Assembly (NCBI GenBank): GCA_035798135.1
Contig: JAPFBR010000001.1
Location: 682,001-746,000 of the forward strand
Direction: 5' to 3'
DNA: 64,000 nucleotides
DNA from: Sediminicola sp035798135
Lineage (GTDB): Bacteria > Bacteroidota > Bacteroidia > Flavobacteriales > Flavobacteriaceae
In this document: in pieces, positions 42,149 through 51,056 of the stretch
How positions within the stretch are numbered: the stretch's first letter is position 1
Layout of the letters: every line of letters starts with the position of its first letter
Program-made: the position numbers and the translations under genes
Notes under the pieces: generated by a model
Database searches by the model: none
Told to the model about the DNA's origin: nothing
The model's input: only the letters and a program-made list of their open reading frames with translations

Positions 42149-42634
42149 ATGGATATTAAAGAAATTCAAAACTTAATTAAATTTGTGGCTAAATCGGGTG
42201 CCAGCGAAGTAAAACTGGAAATGGATGACATCAAGATCACCATCCGTACAGGAGCTGCAGGTTCTGGTATCGAGACCACCTATGTACAACAGGTTCCTAT
42301 GGGTCAGAACCAAATGGCTCCTATGCAGGCTGCACCTGCTGCAGACGCACCGGCCACTGAGGCTGCGCCTGTAAAACCGGAAGAAGATTCTAAATATATT
42401 ACTATAAAATCTCCAATCATTGGAACTTTTTATAGAAAACCGGCCCCCGATAAGCCTCTTTTTGTAGAAGTTGGAAGCACTATCAACAAAGGCGACGTTC
42501 TTTGTGTGATTGAAGCCATGAAACTATTCAATGATATTGAATCTGAAGTTTCAGGTAAAATTGTGAAAATATTAGTGGATGATTCTTCTCCAGTGGAGTT
42601 TGATCAACCCTTATTTTTGGTAGATCCGTCATAA
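42149..42634 (+). CDS. accB: Biotin carboxyl carrier protein of acetyl-CoA carboxylase
   Basis: This 161-residue carrier has an N-terminal helical part, an Ala/Pro/Gln-rich linker (about 50-85) and a C-terminal biotinyl domain. The biotin Lys is in VIEAMKLFNDIES near residue 130. It works with AccC, encoded next. Confidence 0.96.
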   Translation: MDIKEIQNLIKFVAKSGASEVKLEMDDIKITIRTGAAGSGIETTYVQQVPMGQNQMAPMQAAPAADAPATEAAPVKPEEDSKYITIKSPIIGTFYRKPAPDKPLFVEVGSTINKGDVLCVIEAMKLFNDIESEVSGKIVKILVDDSSPVEFDQPLFLVDPS

Positions 42635-42636
42635 GA

Positions 42637-42718
42637 ATTTTTAAATGCTGAATTTTGAATGACAAATATTTTTGGTCATTTAAAATCATTTAAAATTTAG
42701 AATTCAAAATTTAAAACT
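42637..42718. repeat. AT-rich inverted repeat between accB and accC
   Basis: TTTTAAAT and TGAATTTTGAA on the left pair with TTCAAAATTTAAAA on the right, and AATGAC with GTCATT in the centre around AAATATTTTTG. It forms a long imperfect hairpin in the only gap between two genes whose products are needed together. Confidence 0.5.
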
Positions 42719-42725
42719 TCAAAAG

Positions 42726-44081
42726 ATGTTTAAAAAAATACTTATAGCCAACAGGGGTGAAATAGCGCTGCGCATAATCAGGACCTGTAAGGAAATGGGA
42801 ATAAAAACAGTTGCGGTTTATTCCAAGGCAGATGAAGAAAGCTTACACGTGAGGTTTGCCGATGAAGCAGTTTGTATTGGCCCGCCCCCGAGTAGCGAAT
42901 CTTATTTAAAAATACCGAATATCATTGCAGCTGCGGAAATCACCAATGCGGATGCCATTCATCCTGGATATGGATTCCTTTCTGAAAATTCCAAGTTTTC
43001 AAGAATCTGTGCAGAGCACGATATTAAATTTATTGGAGCTTCAGGGGATCAGATCGATAAGATGGGAGACAAGGCTACGGCCAAGGAAACCATGAAAAAA
43101 GCCGGAGTGCCAATTGTGCCAGGTTCGGTAGGACTTTTAAAATCAGTGGAAGATGCCAAGAAGGTAGCCAAAGTAGTTGGTTATCCAGTTATGATCAAAG
43201 CTACCGCTGGTGGTGGTGGTAAGGGTATGCGAGCGGTTTGGAAAGAGGAGGATCTTGAGAAGCTGTACAATAGTGCCGTCCAAGAAGCTTCGGCTGCGTT
43301 TGGAAATGGTGCCATGTATATGGAGAAACTTATCGAGGAGCCAAGGCATATCGAAATACAGATCGTGGGGGATCAATACGGGAAAGCATGTCACCTTTCC
43401 GAAAGGGATTGTTCCATCCAAAGACGTCATCAAAAACTTACAGAAGAGACCCCCTCTCCTTTTATGACCGATAAATTGCGGGATGATATGGGTAAGGCTG
43501 CAGTAAAAGCTGCTGAATTTATACAGTATGAAGGCGCGGGGACCATCGAATTTTTGGTGGACAAGCATAGGAATTTCTATTTTATGGAGATGAACACGCG
43601 TATCCAAGTAGAGCACCCGATTACTGAACAGGTCATTGACTATGACTTGATCCGTGAACAAATATTGGTTGCCGCAGGAGTTCCCATCTCCGGAAAGAAC
43701 TATACCCCTAAGTTACATTCCATTGAATGTAGGATCAATGCTGAGGATCCCTATAATAATTTTAGACCATCTCCAGGGAAAATCACAACATTGCATACGC
43801 CGGGAGGGCATGGGATCCGTCTAGACACGCATGTGTACAGTGGTTATACCATACCGCCAAATTACGATTCCATGATCGCTAAGCTTATTACAACGGCCCA
43901 GACGAGAGAGGAAGCTATCAATAAGATGAAGCGTGCTTTAGACGAGTTTGTGATAGAAGGGATAAAGACTACCATTCCTTTCCACAGACAGTTAATGGAC
44001 CATCCAGATTATTTGGCAGGGAATTATACCACTAAATTTATGGAGAGCTGGGTCATGGATCCACCACCAGAAGAAGAATAA
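42726..44081 (+). CDS. accC: Acetyl-CoA carboxylase, biotin carboxylase subunit
   Basis: AccC uses ATP and bicarbonate to carboxylate the biotin on AccB. The 451-residue protein shows the ATP-grasp order KKILIANRGEIALRIIRTCK, GGGGKGMRAV, LIEEPRHIEIQI, ERDCSIQRRHQK, MEMNTRIQVEHPITE and YDSMIAKLI. Length is as usual. Confidence 0.97.
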   Translation: MFKKILIANRGEIALRIIRTCKEMGIKTVAVYSKADEESLHVRFADEAVCIGPPPSSESYLKIPNIIAAAEITNADAIHPGYGFLSENSKFSRICAEHDIKFIGASGDQIDKMGDKATAKETMKKAGVPIVPGSVGLLKSVEDAKKVAKVVGYPVMIKATAGGGGKGMRAVWKEEDLEKLYNSAVQEASAAFGNGAMYMEKLIEEPRHIEIQIVGDQYGKACHLSERDCSIQRRHQKLTEETPSPFMTDKLRDDMGKAAVKAAEFIQYEGAGTIEFLVDKHRNFYFMEMNTRIQVEHPITEQVIDYDLIREQILVAAGVPISGKNYTPKLHSIECRINAEDPYNNFRPSPGKITTLHTPGGHGIRLDTHVYSGYTIPPNYDSMIAKLITTAQTREEAINKMKRALDEFVIEGIKTTIPFHRQLMDHPDYLAGNYTTKFMESWVMDPPPEEE

Positions 44082-44086
44082 GATAG

Positions 44087-44115
44087 AAACTCCGGCATTG
44101 ACCGGAGTTTTTTTT
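44087..44115 (+). terminator. Intrinsic terminator after accC
   Basis: A 9-bp stem (AAACTCCGG/CCGGAGTTT, loop CATTGA) is followed by T residues, 5 bases after the accC stop. Confidence 0.88.
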
Positions 44116-44213
44116 GCACTATATTTCAGTTTTAAAAAAGGCTATTAACTTCTTTGTGTAGTTCTTCCTAAGGGGATATCCCTTATTTTTATGATCACTA
44201 AAAAGAGTTTCAC

Positions 44214-45326
44214 GTGAATTTAAGTTACTGGGAATACAAAACATGGTTATCCAATATCGATTATACCATTGTGGGGAGTGGTATTGTGGGGCTCAACTGT
44301 GCGCTTCACCTTAAAAAACGATTTCCGAAAGCAAAGATATTGGTCTTGGAAAAGGGGGTTTTACCCCAGGGCGCCAGCACCAAAAATGCCGGATTTGCCT
44401 GCTTTGGAAGTATCTCCGAGATTTTGGCAGACCTTAAACAGCATACGGAGGAGGAGGTGCAACAACTGGTGAAAAAACGTTGGGACGGAGTTCAATTATT
44501 GCGACAGAATATTGGGGATGCCAATATGGATTTTCAGAACCACGGCGGCCATGAGGTATTTATGGAGGCCCATTCAGAATTGTATCAGAATTGCTTGGAA
44601 AATATTGGAATGGTCAACCATTTGTTGGCATCGGTATTTGGGGATGACGGCTTCAAGGCCCAACCAAATACTTTTAATTTTAAGGGTATTCAGCAGCAGT
44701 ACATTACCAACACCTTCGAATCCCAAATTGATACGGGTAAAATGATGTCCACCTTATTGCAAAAGGTCCAAAATAGCGGGGTGGTCATTTTAAATGCCAT
44801 TCAGGTCGATTCTATAGAAGACGCCAATGGGCATGTGGCTGTAAAAACAGATCAATTTGAATTTATGACCAAGAAGATATTGGTCGCCACCAACGGCTTT
44901 GCCGCCCAATTGATAAAAGAGGATGTGAAACCCGCCCGGGCACAGGTTCTTGTTACCAAACCTATTGATAACCTAAAGATCAAAGGGACTTTCCATTTGG
45001 ATGAGGGGTATTATTATTTTAGGAATATTGAGGACAGAATTCTTTTTGGTGGTGGCCGCAACTTGGATTTGAAAGGGGAGGAAACCACATCATTTGGGCA
45101 GACCCAATTGGTGCAAAACAAGTTGGAAGATATTCTACAGCATATCATATTGCCCAACACCCCTTTTGAGGTGGACAGAAGATGGAGTGGTATTATGGGT
45201 ATGGGAACCCAAAAGAGGCCCATCATCAAACAACTTTCAGAAAATGTTGTTTGTGGGGTTCGCTTGGGAGGTATGGGTATAGCCATTGGAAGCCTTATTG
45301 GCAAAGAACTGGCAGAATTGGTTTAA
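44214..45326 (+). CDS. FAD-dependent oxidoreductase, DadA/DAO family
   Basis: The 370-residue protein has an FAD-binding Rossmann motif DYTIVGSGIVGLNCALHLK (about 16-34) and the GASTKNAGFACFGS loop. The substrate domain is followed by RRWSGIMGMGTQKRP and GVRLGGMGIAIGS at the C-terminus. It most likely oxidises a D-amino acid or a related amine. The start is GTG at 44214; translation from there gives MNLSYWEYKTW before the FAD strand, which fits the family. Substrate unknown. Confidence 0.88.
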   Translation: MNLSYWEYKTWLSNIDYTIVGSGIVGLNCALHLKKRFPKAKILVLEKGVLPQGASTKNAGFACFGSISEILADLKQHTEEEVQQLVKKRWDGVQLLRQNIGDANMDFQNHGGHEVFMEAHSELYQNCLENIGMVNHLLASVFGDDGFKAQPNTFNFKGIQQQYITNTFESQIDTGKMMSTLLQKVQNSGVVILNAIQVDSIEDANGHVAVKTDQFEFMTKKILVATNGFAAQLIKEDVKPARAQVLVTKPIDNLKIKGTFHLDEGYYYFRNIEDRILFGGGRNLDLKGEETTSFGQTQLVQNKLEDILQHIILPNTPFEVDRRWSGIMGMGTQKRPIIKQLSENVVCGVRLGGMGIAIGSLIGKELAELV

Positions 45327-45340
45327 GTAACAAAACACCG

Positions 45341-45799
45341 ATGGAGATAGATCCGATTAAACAACAGTTATATGACCATTGCCAGGCCTATATTCAAAAC
45401 AGACTGGGTCGTGTTCAAAAAAACATTCAGGAAATACAAGAGGCTTTGGGGTCCGAAACAAAGAGTAGTGCAGGAGATAAACACGAAACTGGTCGGGCCA
45501 TGATCCAATTGGAACGTGAAAAACTGGGGATGCAGTTATCGGAAATCCAGAAAGTACTGGAACTGTTCAAACGAGTGCCTCTCTCAGGACCATCAAAATC
45601 AGTCGTTTTGGGGAGTTTGGTATACACCAACATGAAGAGCTATTACTTGGCCGTTAGTGCAGGAGAAGTATTCATAGACGGGGTAGGGCATTATGCCATT
45701 GCACCTAATACTCCTATAGGGAAATTATTGTTGGGAAAAACAGAGAGTGATCATGTAGCGTTCAACGGAAAGGAATTCGTTATTACCTCTATCATTTAA
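45341..45799 (+). CDS. GreA/GreB C-terminal-like protein
   Basis: This 152-residue protein has a helical N-terminal half (QLYDHCQAYIQNRLGRVQKN, then LEREKLGMQLSEIQ) and a C-terminal beta domain (VVLGSLVYTNMKSYYLAVSAG to NGKEFVITSI). This order is like GreA-type transcription factors. Similar Bacteroidota proteins are often called 3-oxoacyl-ACP synthase by propagation error, and no such fold is visible. The start is the ATG of MEIDPIKQQL; the frame stays open farther upstream inside the oxidoreductase gene. A role as an RNA-polymerase-binding factor is inferred. Confidence 0.7.
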   Translation: MEIDPIKQQLYDHCQAYIQNRLGRVQKNIQEIQEALGSETKSSAGDKHETGRAMIQLEREKLGMQLSEIQKVLELFKRVPLSGPSKSVVLGSLVYTNMKSYYLAVSAGEVFIDGVGHYAIAPNTPIGKLLLGKTESDHVAFNGKEFVITSII

Positions 45800-45819
45800 A
45801 AAGCAACGGGATAGATACA

Positions 45820-46224
45820 TTATTCCAATTTAGGCTTGCCCCTTAAACTCTTCTTCTGTGCCTTTTTTAATTTCGACTTCAAGCGTTTTTCTACTGCAGA
45901 TCGTTTAGGTTTTGTTTTCCTTCTTATTTTGGCTACGGTCAGGGATGATCTTATAAGTGCCAAAAACTTCTGAACTACCAACTCCTTATTTTTGTGTTGG
46001 CTTCGGCTCTCATCAGTCTGTAAAATCAGCACATTTTCCTTGGTGAGACGGTTTCCTATCTTGGTATATATTCGTTCTTTTTCATTATCGGATAGGGCGT
46101 TGGAGCCCATAACGTCAAAATAAAGTTCCACCTTAGAGGAAACCTTGTTCACGTGCTGTCCGCCCGCACCACTGCTTCTTACCGCTTTAAATTCCAATTC
46201 CTGTACGATACGTTGCTTATCCAA
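45820..46224 (-). CDS. arfB: Alternative ribosome-rescue factor ArfB
   Basis: ArfB hydrolyses peptidyl-tRNA on stalled ribosomes. The 134-residue protein has the GGQ motif in VRSSGAGGQHVNKVSSKVEL and ends in a basic tail (RRKTKPKRSAVEKRLKSKLK) that binds the empty mRNA channel. I set the start at a TTG at 46224, giving LDKQRIVQELEF; the family's first strand starts there. Longer translations overlap the ABC ATPase gene and add residues not seen in the family. It is 5 bases after that gene. Confidence 0.9.
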   Translation of the reverse strand: MDKQRIVQELEFKAVRSSGAGGQHVNKVSSKVELYFDVMGSNALSDNEKERIYTKIGNRLTKENVLILQTDESRSQHKNKELVVQKFLALIRSSLTVAKIRRKTKPKRSAVEKRLKSKLKKAQKKSLRGKPKLE

Positions 46225-46229
46225 TATTG

Positions 46230-47204
46230 TTATGTTATTCGTGCGTTTATGGTTTCCAAGGCCACATTTAAATAGACTTTTGCTTCTGGTTTTAAGCTTT
46301 CTTTGGAAGTAAAGCATAGGGTTTCGCCATCATCGGTTAGCCCTTCATGTAGGTAATGGCTTCCTTTAAAATAGGATTTTTTCACTTGTACCCTCAATCC
46401 TGATTTATCGGAAATCAAAAATTCATGCGGATAAACCAAAATAGATTTATTGATCTTGGCGTACTGTTTCAACAATGGGATGGGCACAATGTTGACCTCT
46501 CCGAAAAGGGTTGCCGTATAGAAACTTTTTGGTTGTCGGTATAGGTTTTTAGGCGTGTCATGGGCTAGGATTTTTTGATCCTTAAGTACGATCAATTGAT
46601 CAGCATAGGGCAAAACATCATCCATATCATGGGTGGCCACCAAACAGGTAATTCCTTTCCGCTTTAAATAGCTGAAGAGGTTTTTTCTAAAGCTGTTGGT
46701 TCTAAAATTATCAATATTGCTAAAGGGCTCATCGAGCAATATTACTTCCGGTTCTTGGGCCAATACACGGGCCAACGCAACGCGCTGTTGTTGTCCACCG
46801 CTCAAATTTTTGACTTTGGTCTTGGCAAAATCCACCATTTCTATCATCTCCAAAAGTTGGTCTGTCCGTTCTTTCAACTCCTCCGGATAAAAAACGGATA
46901 GGTGTTTGCTCACATTCTCCTCAACGGTTGTGAAGGGCATCAGGTCAAAATCCTGTGAAAGGTATTTCATGTGCTTTTCTCCTGGGACCAGATTAAAATC
47001 GGGTCCCAAGATCTGTTTATCGTTCCATGAAATAGTACCATTATTCGGTTGCAACAAGCCATAAATAATTTTAAGCAAAGTGCTTTTTCCGCACCCACTT
47101 TCACCGATAATGGAAAGGTGCTCGCCTTTCTCGGCCGTAAAGCTCAGGTCTTTCAATACCACTTTTTCGGTGTACCCAAAGGTTATGGAATTTACATTTA
47201 GCAT
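46230..47204 (-). CDS. ABC transporter ATP-binding protein
   Basis: The 324-residue ATPase has Walker A GESGCGKSTLL (about 35-45), the signature LSGGQQQRVALAR, Walker B VILLDEPFSN and the switch His in VATHDMDDV. About 90 C-terminal residues beyond the core (PHEFLISDKSGLRVQVKKSY) look like a TOBE-type regulatory domain, as in Fe3+, molybdate or polyamine importers. No permease or binding protein is encoded nearby, so the substrate is unknown. Confidence 0.85.
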   Translation of the reverse strand: MLNVNSITFGYTEKVVLKDLSFTAEKGEHLSIIGESGCGKSTLLKIIYGLLQPNNGTISWNDKQILGPDFNLVPGEKHMKYLSQDFDLMPFTTVEENVSKHLSVFYPEELKERTDQLLEMIEMVDFAKTKVKNLSGGQQQRVALARVLAQEPEVILLDEPFSNIDNFRTNSFRKNLFSYLKRKGITCLVATHDMDDVLPYADQLIVLKDQKILAHDTPKNLYRQPKSFYTATLFGEVNIVPIPLLKQYAKINKSILVYPHEFLISDKSGLRVQVKKSYFKGSHYLHEGLTDDGETLCFTSKESLKPEAKVYLNVALETINARIT

Positions 47205-47249
47205 GATACAAAATTACTCTAAAAAAGGGTTATGATTAAATAGATACTA

Positions 47250-47278
47250 AAAATCCGCTCCCTAGGGAAACGGATTTT
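47250..47278 (-). terminator. Terminator of the prolyl oligopeptidase gene
   Basis: AAAATCCG and CGGATTTT pair across 13 bases; on the minus strand the stem is followed by a T-rich sequence. It lies 21 bases after the stop of the minus-strand peptidase gene. Confidence 0.7.
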
Positions 47279-47298
47279 ATTAAATTAAGGATAGATCT

Positions 47299-49455
47299 TT
47301 AGTCTTTAAACTCCTTTAATACGGCTTGGTTGGGTAATTGTTCAAAACCCATATTATAAAGGGTAAAGCCAAAGATATCTGCATATTGTTCTATAGTCTT
47401 GCTCACAGGGGTTCCTGCACCATGTCCAGCATTCGTTTCAATACGAATTAGGGTCGGATTGTCCCCGCTTTGGTTTTCCTGTAACTCAGCTGCAAATTTA
47501 AAACTGTGTGCAGGTACTACTCTATCATCATGGTCCCCGGTAGTGACTAGGGTAGCCGGATAGGACACCCCTTTTTTTACGTTGTGCACCGGGGAATACC
47601 CTATGAGATATTCAAACATTTCCTTGTCGTCCTCAGAAGTGCCATAATCATACGCCCAGCCAGCTCCAGAGGTAAAGGTGTGGTAGCGCAACATATCCAA
47701 GACTCCTACTGCGGGTAAGGCCACCTTCATTAGATCTGGACGCTGGGTCATGGTAGCACCTACCAACAAACCACCATTGGAACCTCCTCTTATAGCCAAA
47801 TAATCCGATGAGGTATATTTGTTCTCTATGAGGTATTCGGCCGCCGCAATAAAATCATCGAAGACATTTTGTTTTTTGGTCTTTATACCCGCATCGTGCC
47901 ATTTCTTACCGTATTCCCCACCACCGCGAAGGTTTGGTACGGCATATACGCCTCCTTGCTCCATCCAAACGGCATTGACAATGCTGAAGGAAGGGGTAAG
48001 GCTAATATTAAACCCTCCATATCCATATAAAATGGTCGGGTTTTTACCATTGAGCTCCAATCCTTTTTTATAGGTAATGATCATGGGCACTTTGGTGCCA
48101 TCCTTAGAGGTATAAAAAACCTGTTTGGATTCATAGTCGTTGGGATTAAAATCGATCTCTGGTTTCCAGTACTGCGTGTATTCGCCTGTTTCTACATTGT
48201 ACTTATACGATGATCCCGGGGTATTGTAATTGGTAAAGGAGAAGTAAAATTCCTTGTCCTCTTTTTTGCCACCAAAGCCACTGGCGCTTCCGAGTCCTGG
48301 AAGCTTTACTTCACGGATCATTTTGCCATTGTAGTCGTATTGGTACACCTTGGAAATAGCATCCACCATGTATTCAGCAAAGAAAAAACCACCTCCCGTG
48401 CTTGGGCTAAGAACATTTTCGGTCTCCGAGATAAAATCTTTCCAATTTCCAGGTATTGGATCGGTCGCATTTACCGTAACAATCTTTTGGTTTGGCGCAT
48501 CCATATTGGTCATGATATACAATTTAGACCCCACATTTTCTATCACATAGCTGTCGGTGTCCGTATGATCCAGGATAGTAATAATTTTACTATTGGGCTT
48601 GGTAAGGTCCTTCATCAATAATTTGTTTCCAGAAGTGGAGGTCCTTGGATAGATGAACAAATAGTGTTGGTCCTCTGTTACACTACCGCTGATATATCGG
48701 TGTTTTTCCTCAGGGGTGCCACCGTAAACAAGTTGATCCTTTTTTTGAGGGGTTCCCAGTTTATGGTAATATAGCTTGTGCTGATCTGTTTTGGCCGAGA
48801 GTTCACTGCCCTTGGGCTTGTCATAACTGGAATAGTAAAATCCGTCGTTTCCTTTCCATGAGACCCCACTAAATTTAATATCGACCAGAGTGTCCTCAAC
48901 TCTTTCTTTGGTCACTGCATTCATGATAATGACCTTCCGCCAATCACTACCACCTTCAGAAATGGAATACGCGGCCAAAGAGCCATCTTTGGTAAAGTTT
49001 AAACCAGCCAAAGAGGTGGTGCCATCTTCAGAAAAAGTATTTGGATTCAAGAAGATCTCGGCTTCCCCATCCCCTTTTTTCCGGTAAACTACATATTGGT
49101 TCTGCAGGCCGTCATTTTTATAGAAATAGGTATAATCCCCCTCATTAAATGGGGATCCCAGTTTTTCATAGTTCCATAATTTTTCCAAACGATTTTTTAA
49201 ATCCTGTCGGAAAGGAATTTTTTCCAAATAGCCAAAAGTTGCCGTATTCTGGGCGGTTACCCATGCTTCTGTTTCAGCACTTCTATCATCCTCCAACCAA
49301 CGGTAGGGATCTTTGACTTCAGTTCCAAAATAGGTGTTCGTGGTATCTACTTTTTTAGTGGTGGGGTAATTCACGGAAATCTTTTCTTTTTTAGGGGTGG
49401 TTTTACAGGCGACGAAGAGCGTTGCCATTGTGAGGAGTACAATTGTTTTGGTCAT
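47299..49455 (-). CDS. Prolyl oligopeptidase (S9A) lipoprotein
   Basis: This 718-residue serine peptidase cleaves after proline in short peptides. The N-terminus MTKTIVLLTMATLFVACKTT is a lipoprotein signal with lipobox FVAC, so it is an outer-membrane or periplasmic lipoprotein. A seven-bladed propeller (about 90-430) precedes the alpha/beta hydrolase domain. There the Ser is in RGGSNGGLLVGA, the Asp in GDHDDRVVP and the His in NAGHGAGTP. The start is set at the ATG of MTKTIVL (49455); the 19 upstream residues would bury the signal peptide. Confidence 0.93.
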   Translation of the reverse strand: MTKTIVLLTMATLFVACKTTPKKEKISVNYPTTKKVDTTNTYFGTEVKDPYRWLEDDRSAETEAWVTAQNTATFGYLEKIPFRQDLKNRLEKLWNYEKLGSPFNEGDYTYFYKNDGLQNQYVVYRKKGDGEAEIFLNPNTFSEDGTTSLAGLNFTKDGSLAAYSISEGGSDWRKVIIMNAVTKERVEDTLVDIKFSGVSWKGNDGFYYSSYDKPKGSELSAKTDQHKLYYHKLGTPQKKDQLVYGGTPEEKHRYISGSVTEDQHYLFIYPRTSTSGNKLLMKDLTKPNSKIITILDHTDTDSYVIENVGSKLYIMTNMDAPNQKIVTVNATDPIPGNWKDFISETENVLSPSTGGGFFFAEYMVDAISKVYQYDYNGKMIREVKLPGLGSASGFGGKKEDKEFYFSFTNYNTPGSSYKYNVETGEYTQYWKPEIDFNPNDYESKQVFYTSKDGTKVPMIITYKKGLELNGKNPTILYGYGGFNISLTPSFSIVNAVWMEQGGVYAVPNLRGGGEYGKKWHDAGIKTKKQNVFDDFIAAAEYLIENKYTSSDYLAIRGGSNGGLLVGATMTQRPDLMKVALPAVGVLDMLRYHTFTSGAGWAYDYGTSEDDKEMFEYLIGYSPVHNVKKGVSYPATLVTTGDHDDRVVPAHSFKFAAELQENQSGDNPTLIRIETNAGHGAGTPVSKTIEQYADIFGFTLYNMGFEQLPNQAVLKEFKD

Positions 49456-49735
49456 ATTTTTATTTGCTTGATTAGCTAAAAATACCAATATAATATCTTT
49501 ATAGAGAAGCATTATAAATGTTTTAACAATTTTTCATTTTGTCTATGGGGATTTGTCTTTAGCTATTATGTAATGGACTCTGATCTGAACATTCTTTAAG
49601 TATATGGATATTGTTTTCTCTAAGAATGTCTAACAATTATGAGTTTGTTGTTAAATTATAAAACAATTAGTTTAAAAAAGTTATAAAATTACCTTAAAAG
49701 GTATATTTTTAGAAAAAACCAACAACCAATTAATT

Positions 49736-50977
49736 ATGAAGAAACGTATTTTAAAAGGCGCTGCTATGGGTTTTACCTTGGCATTAGCAATCTCCTCTTG
49801 TTCCAATCAGGAAGAGCAATTCCTAGACATTGAAAATGGGAAATTGGAAACCGAAGAATTAATAGTTTCCCAGTCGAGCCAAATTATTGAAGGCAGTTAT
49901 ATTATTGTCTTTAACCAAAAAGTAACAGGAGATATGGGGGCAAAATATGGGAATGACCATAAAGCTGCCCGTCTTGCCGTAAGATCTGAAGCCGAGAAAA
50001 TGTTTGCTGAAAATAAAGTTGGCTCATTTGAAATTAGCAACAGCTACAGCAAAGTATTCAATGGCGTGGCTGCAAAACTAACCAGTGATGAAGTATCAAG
50101 GCTAAAGTCGGATAATAGAATTGCCTATATAGAAAAAGATCAAATGATTACTTTGGCCCCGCCTCCTGGCAAAGGTCCAGGGAACGGTGGTGGAGGTACC
50201 GCTGCACAAGAGACACCTTGGGGGATTACCAGGGTAAATGGAGTAACGGGGTATTCGGGCAATGGTGTTGCCTGGATTATAGATACAGGTATAGATTTGG
50301 ATCATCCCGATTTAAATGTTGATGCTTCAAGAGGTTTTAATGCCTTTACCTCGGGGAAAGACGGCCAATCTTTTGATGATGGTAATGGCCACGGTTCCCA
50401 CGTTGCGGGAACTATTGCAGCTATCAATAATGATATAGGTGTAATTGGTGTGGCTCCTGGGGCAACAGTAATTCCGGTTAAGGTTTTGGGAAGTAGGGGC
50501 AGTGGCTCCTATTCAGGTGTTATAGCAGGGATAGAACATGTTGCAGCAAATGGTGGTAATGGTGATGTGGCCAACATGAGTTTGGGCGGGCCTATTTCCC
50601 AAGCCGTTGATGATGCAGTATTTGCAGCTCAAAGTTCTGAGGTTAAATTTGTTTTGGCTGCCGGAAATGAAAGTGATGATGCAAATAACCACTCACCTGC
50701 TAGGGTAAATGGGAACAATATATATACTATTTCTGCAATGAATAGCAACAATGATGGCTGGGCAAGTTTTTCAAATTTCGGAAACCCACCAATAGATTAT
50801 TGTGCGCCGGGTGTGTCTATAAAGTCTACTTGGAAAGATGGGGGTTACAATACGATTAGCGGAACTTCCATGGCTGCACCACATGCTGCAGGGGTATTGC
50901 TATTGGGTAGTGCCAGGGCTTCTGGGACCGTAAATGGGGATCCAGATGGTGAGCCGGATACTATCATATCACATTAA
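49736..50977 (+). CDS. Subtilisin-like (S8) protease lipoprotein
   Basis: The 413-residue protein has a lipoprotein signal with C22 (AISSC). An I9-type propeptide follows (about 50-140). Next comes a Gly/Pro linker PPPGKGPGNGGGG and the catalytic domain. The triad is D183 in WIIDTGIDLDHPD, H219 in GNGHGSHVAGT and S378 in GTSMAAPHAAG, with oxyanion N311 in LAAGNESDD. It is secreted and tethered to the outer membrane or released. It resembles proteinase K/subtilisin-type enzymes of Bacteroidota. Strong terminator downstream. Confidence 0.95.
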   Translation: MKKRILKGAAMGFTLALAISSCSNQEEQFLDIENGKLETEELIVSQSSQIIEGSYIIVFNQKVTGDMGAKYGNDHKAARLAVRSEAEKMFAENKVGSFEISNSYSKVFNGVAAKLTSDEVSRLKSDNRIAYIEKDQMITLAPPPGKGPGNGGGGTAAQETPWGITRVNGVTGYSGNGVAWIIDTGIDLDHPDLNVDASRGFNAFTSGKDGQSFDDGNGHGSHVAGTIAAINNDIGVIGVAPGATVIPVKVLGSRGSGSYSGVIAGIEHVAANGGNGDVANMSLGGPISQAVDDAVFAAQSSEVKFVLAAGNESDDANNHSPARVNGNNIYTISAMNSNNDGWASFSNFGNPPIDYCAPGVSIKSTWKDGGYNTISGTSMAAPHAAGVLLLGSARASGTVNGDPDGEPDTIISH

Positions 50978-51000
50978 TCATATTTTTTTGTAAAATTGGA

Positions 51001-51026
51001 AAGGGGGCTAATGCCCCCTTTTTTTT
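51001..51026 (+). terminator. Intrinsic terminator after the S8 protease gene
   Basis: AAGGGGGC/GCCCCCTT, a perfect 8-bp stem with loop TAAT, is followed by a run of T residues. Confidence 0.9.
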
Positions 51027-51056
51027 GTTCTATAATTTCTATTTTTTATAAGCTAT

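Noticed and set aside
45182..45340. Longer GreA-C-like protein starting inside the oxidoreductase gene
   Set aside because: The extra N-terminal part is just the oxidoreductase gene in another frame; the ATG at 45341 gives the natural start.
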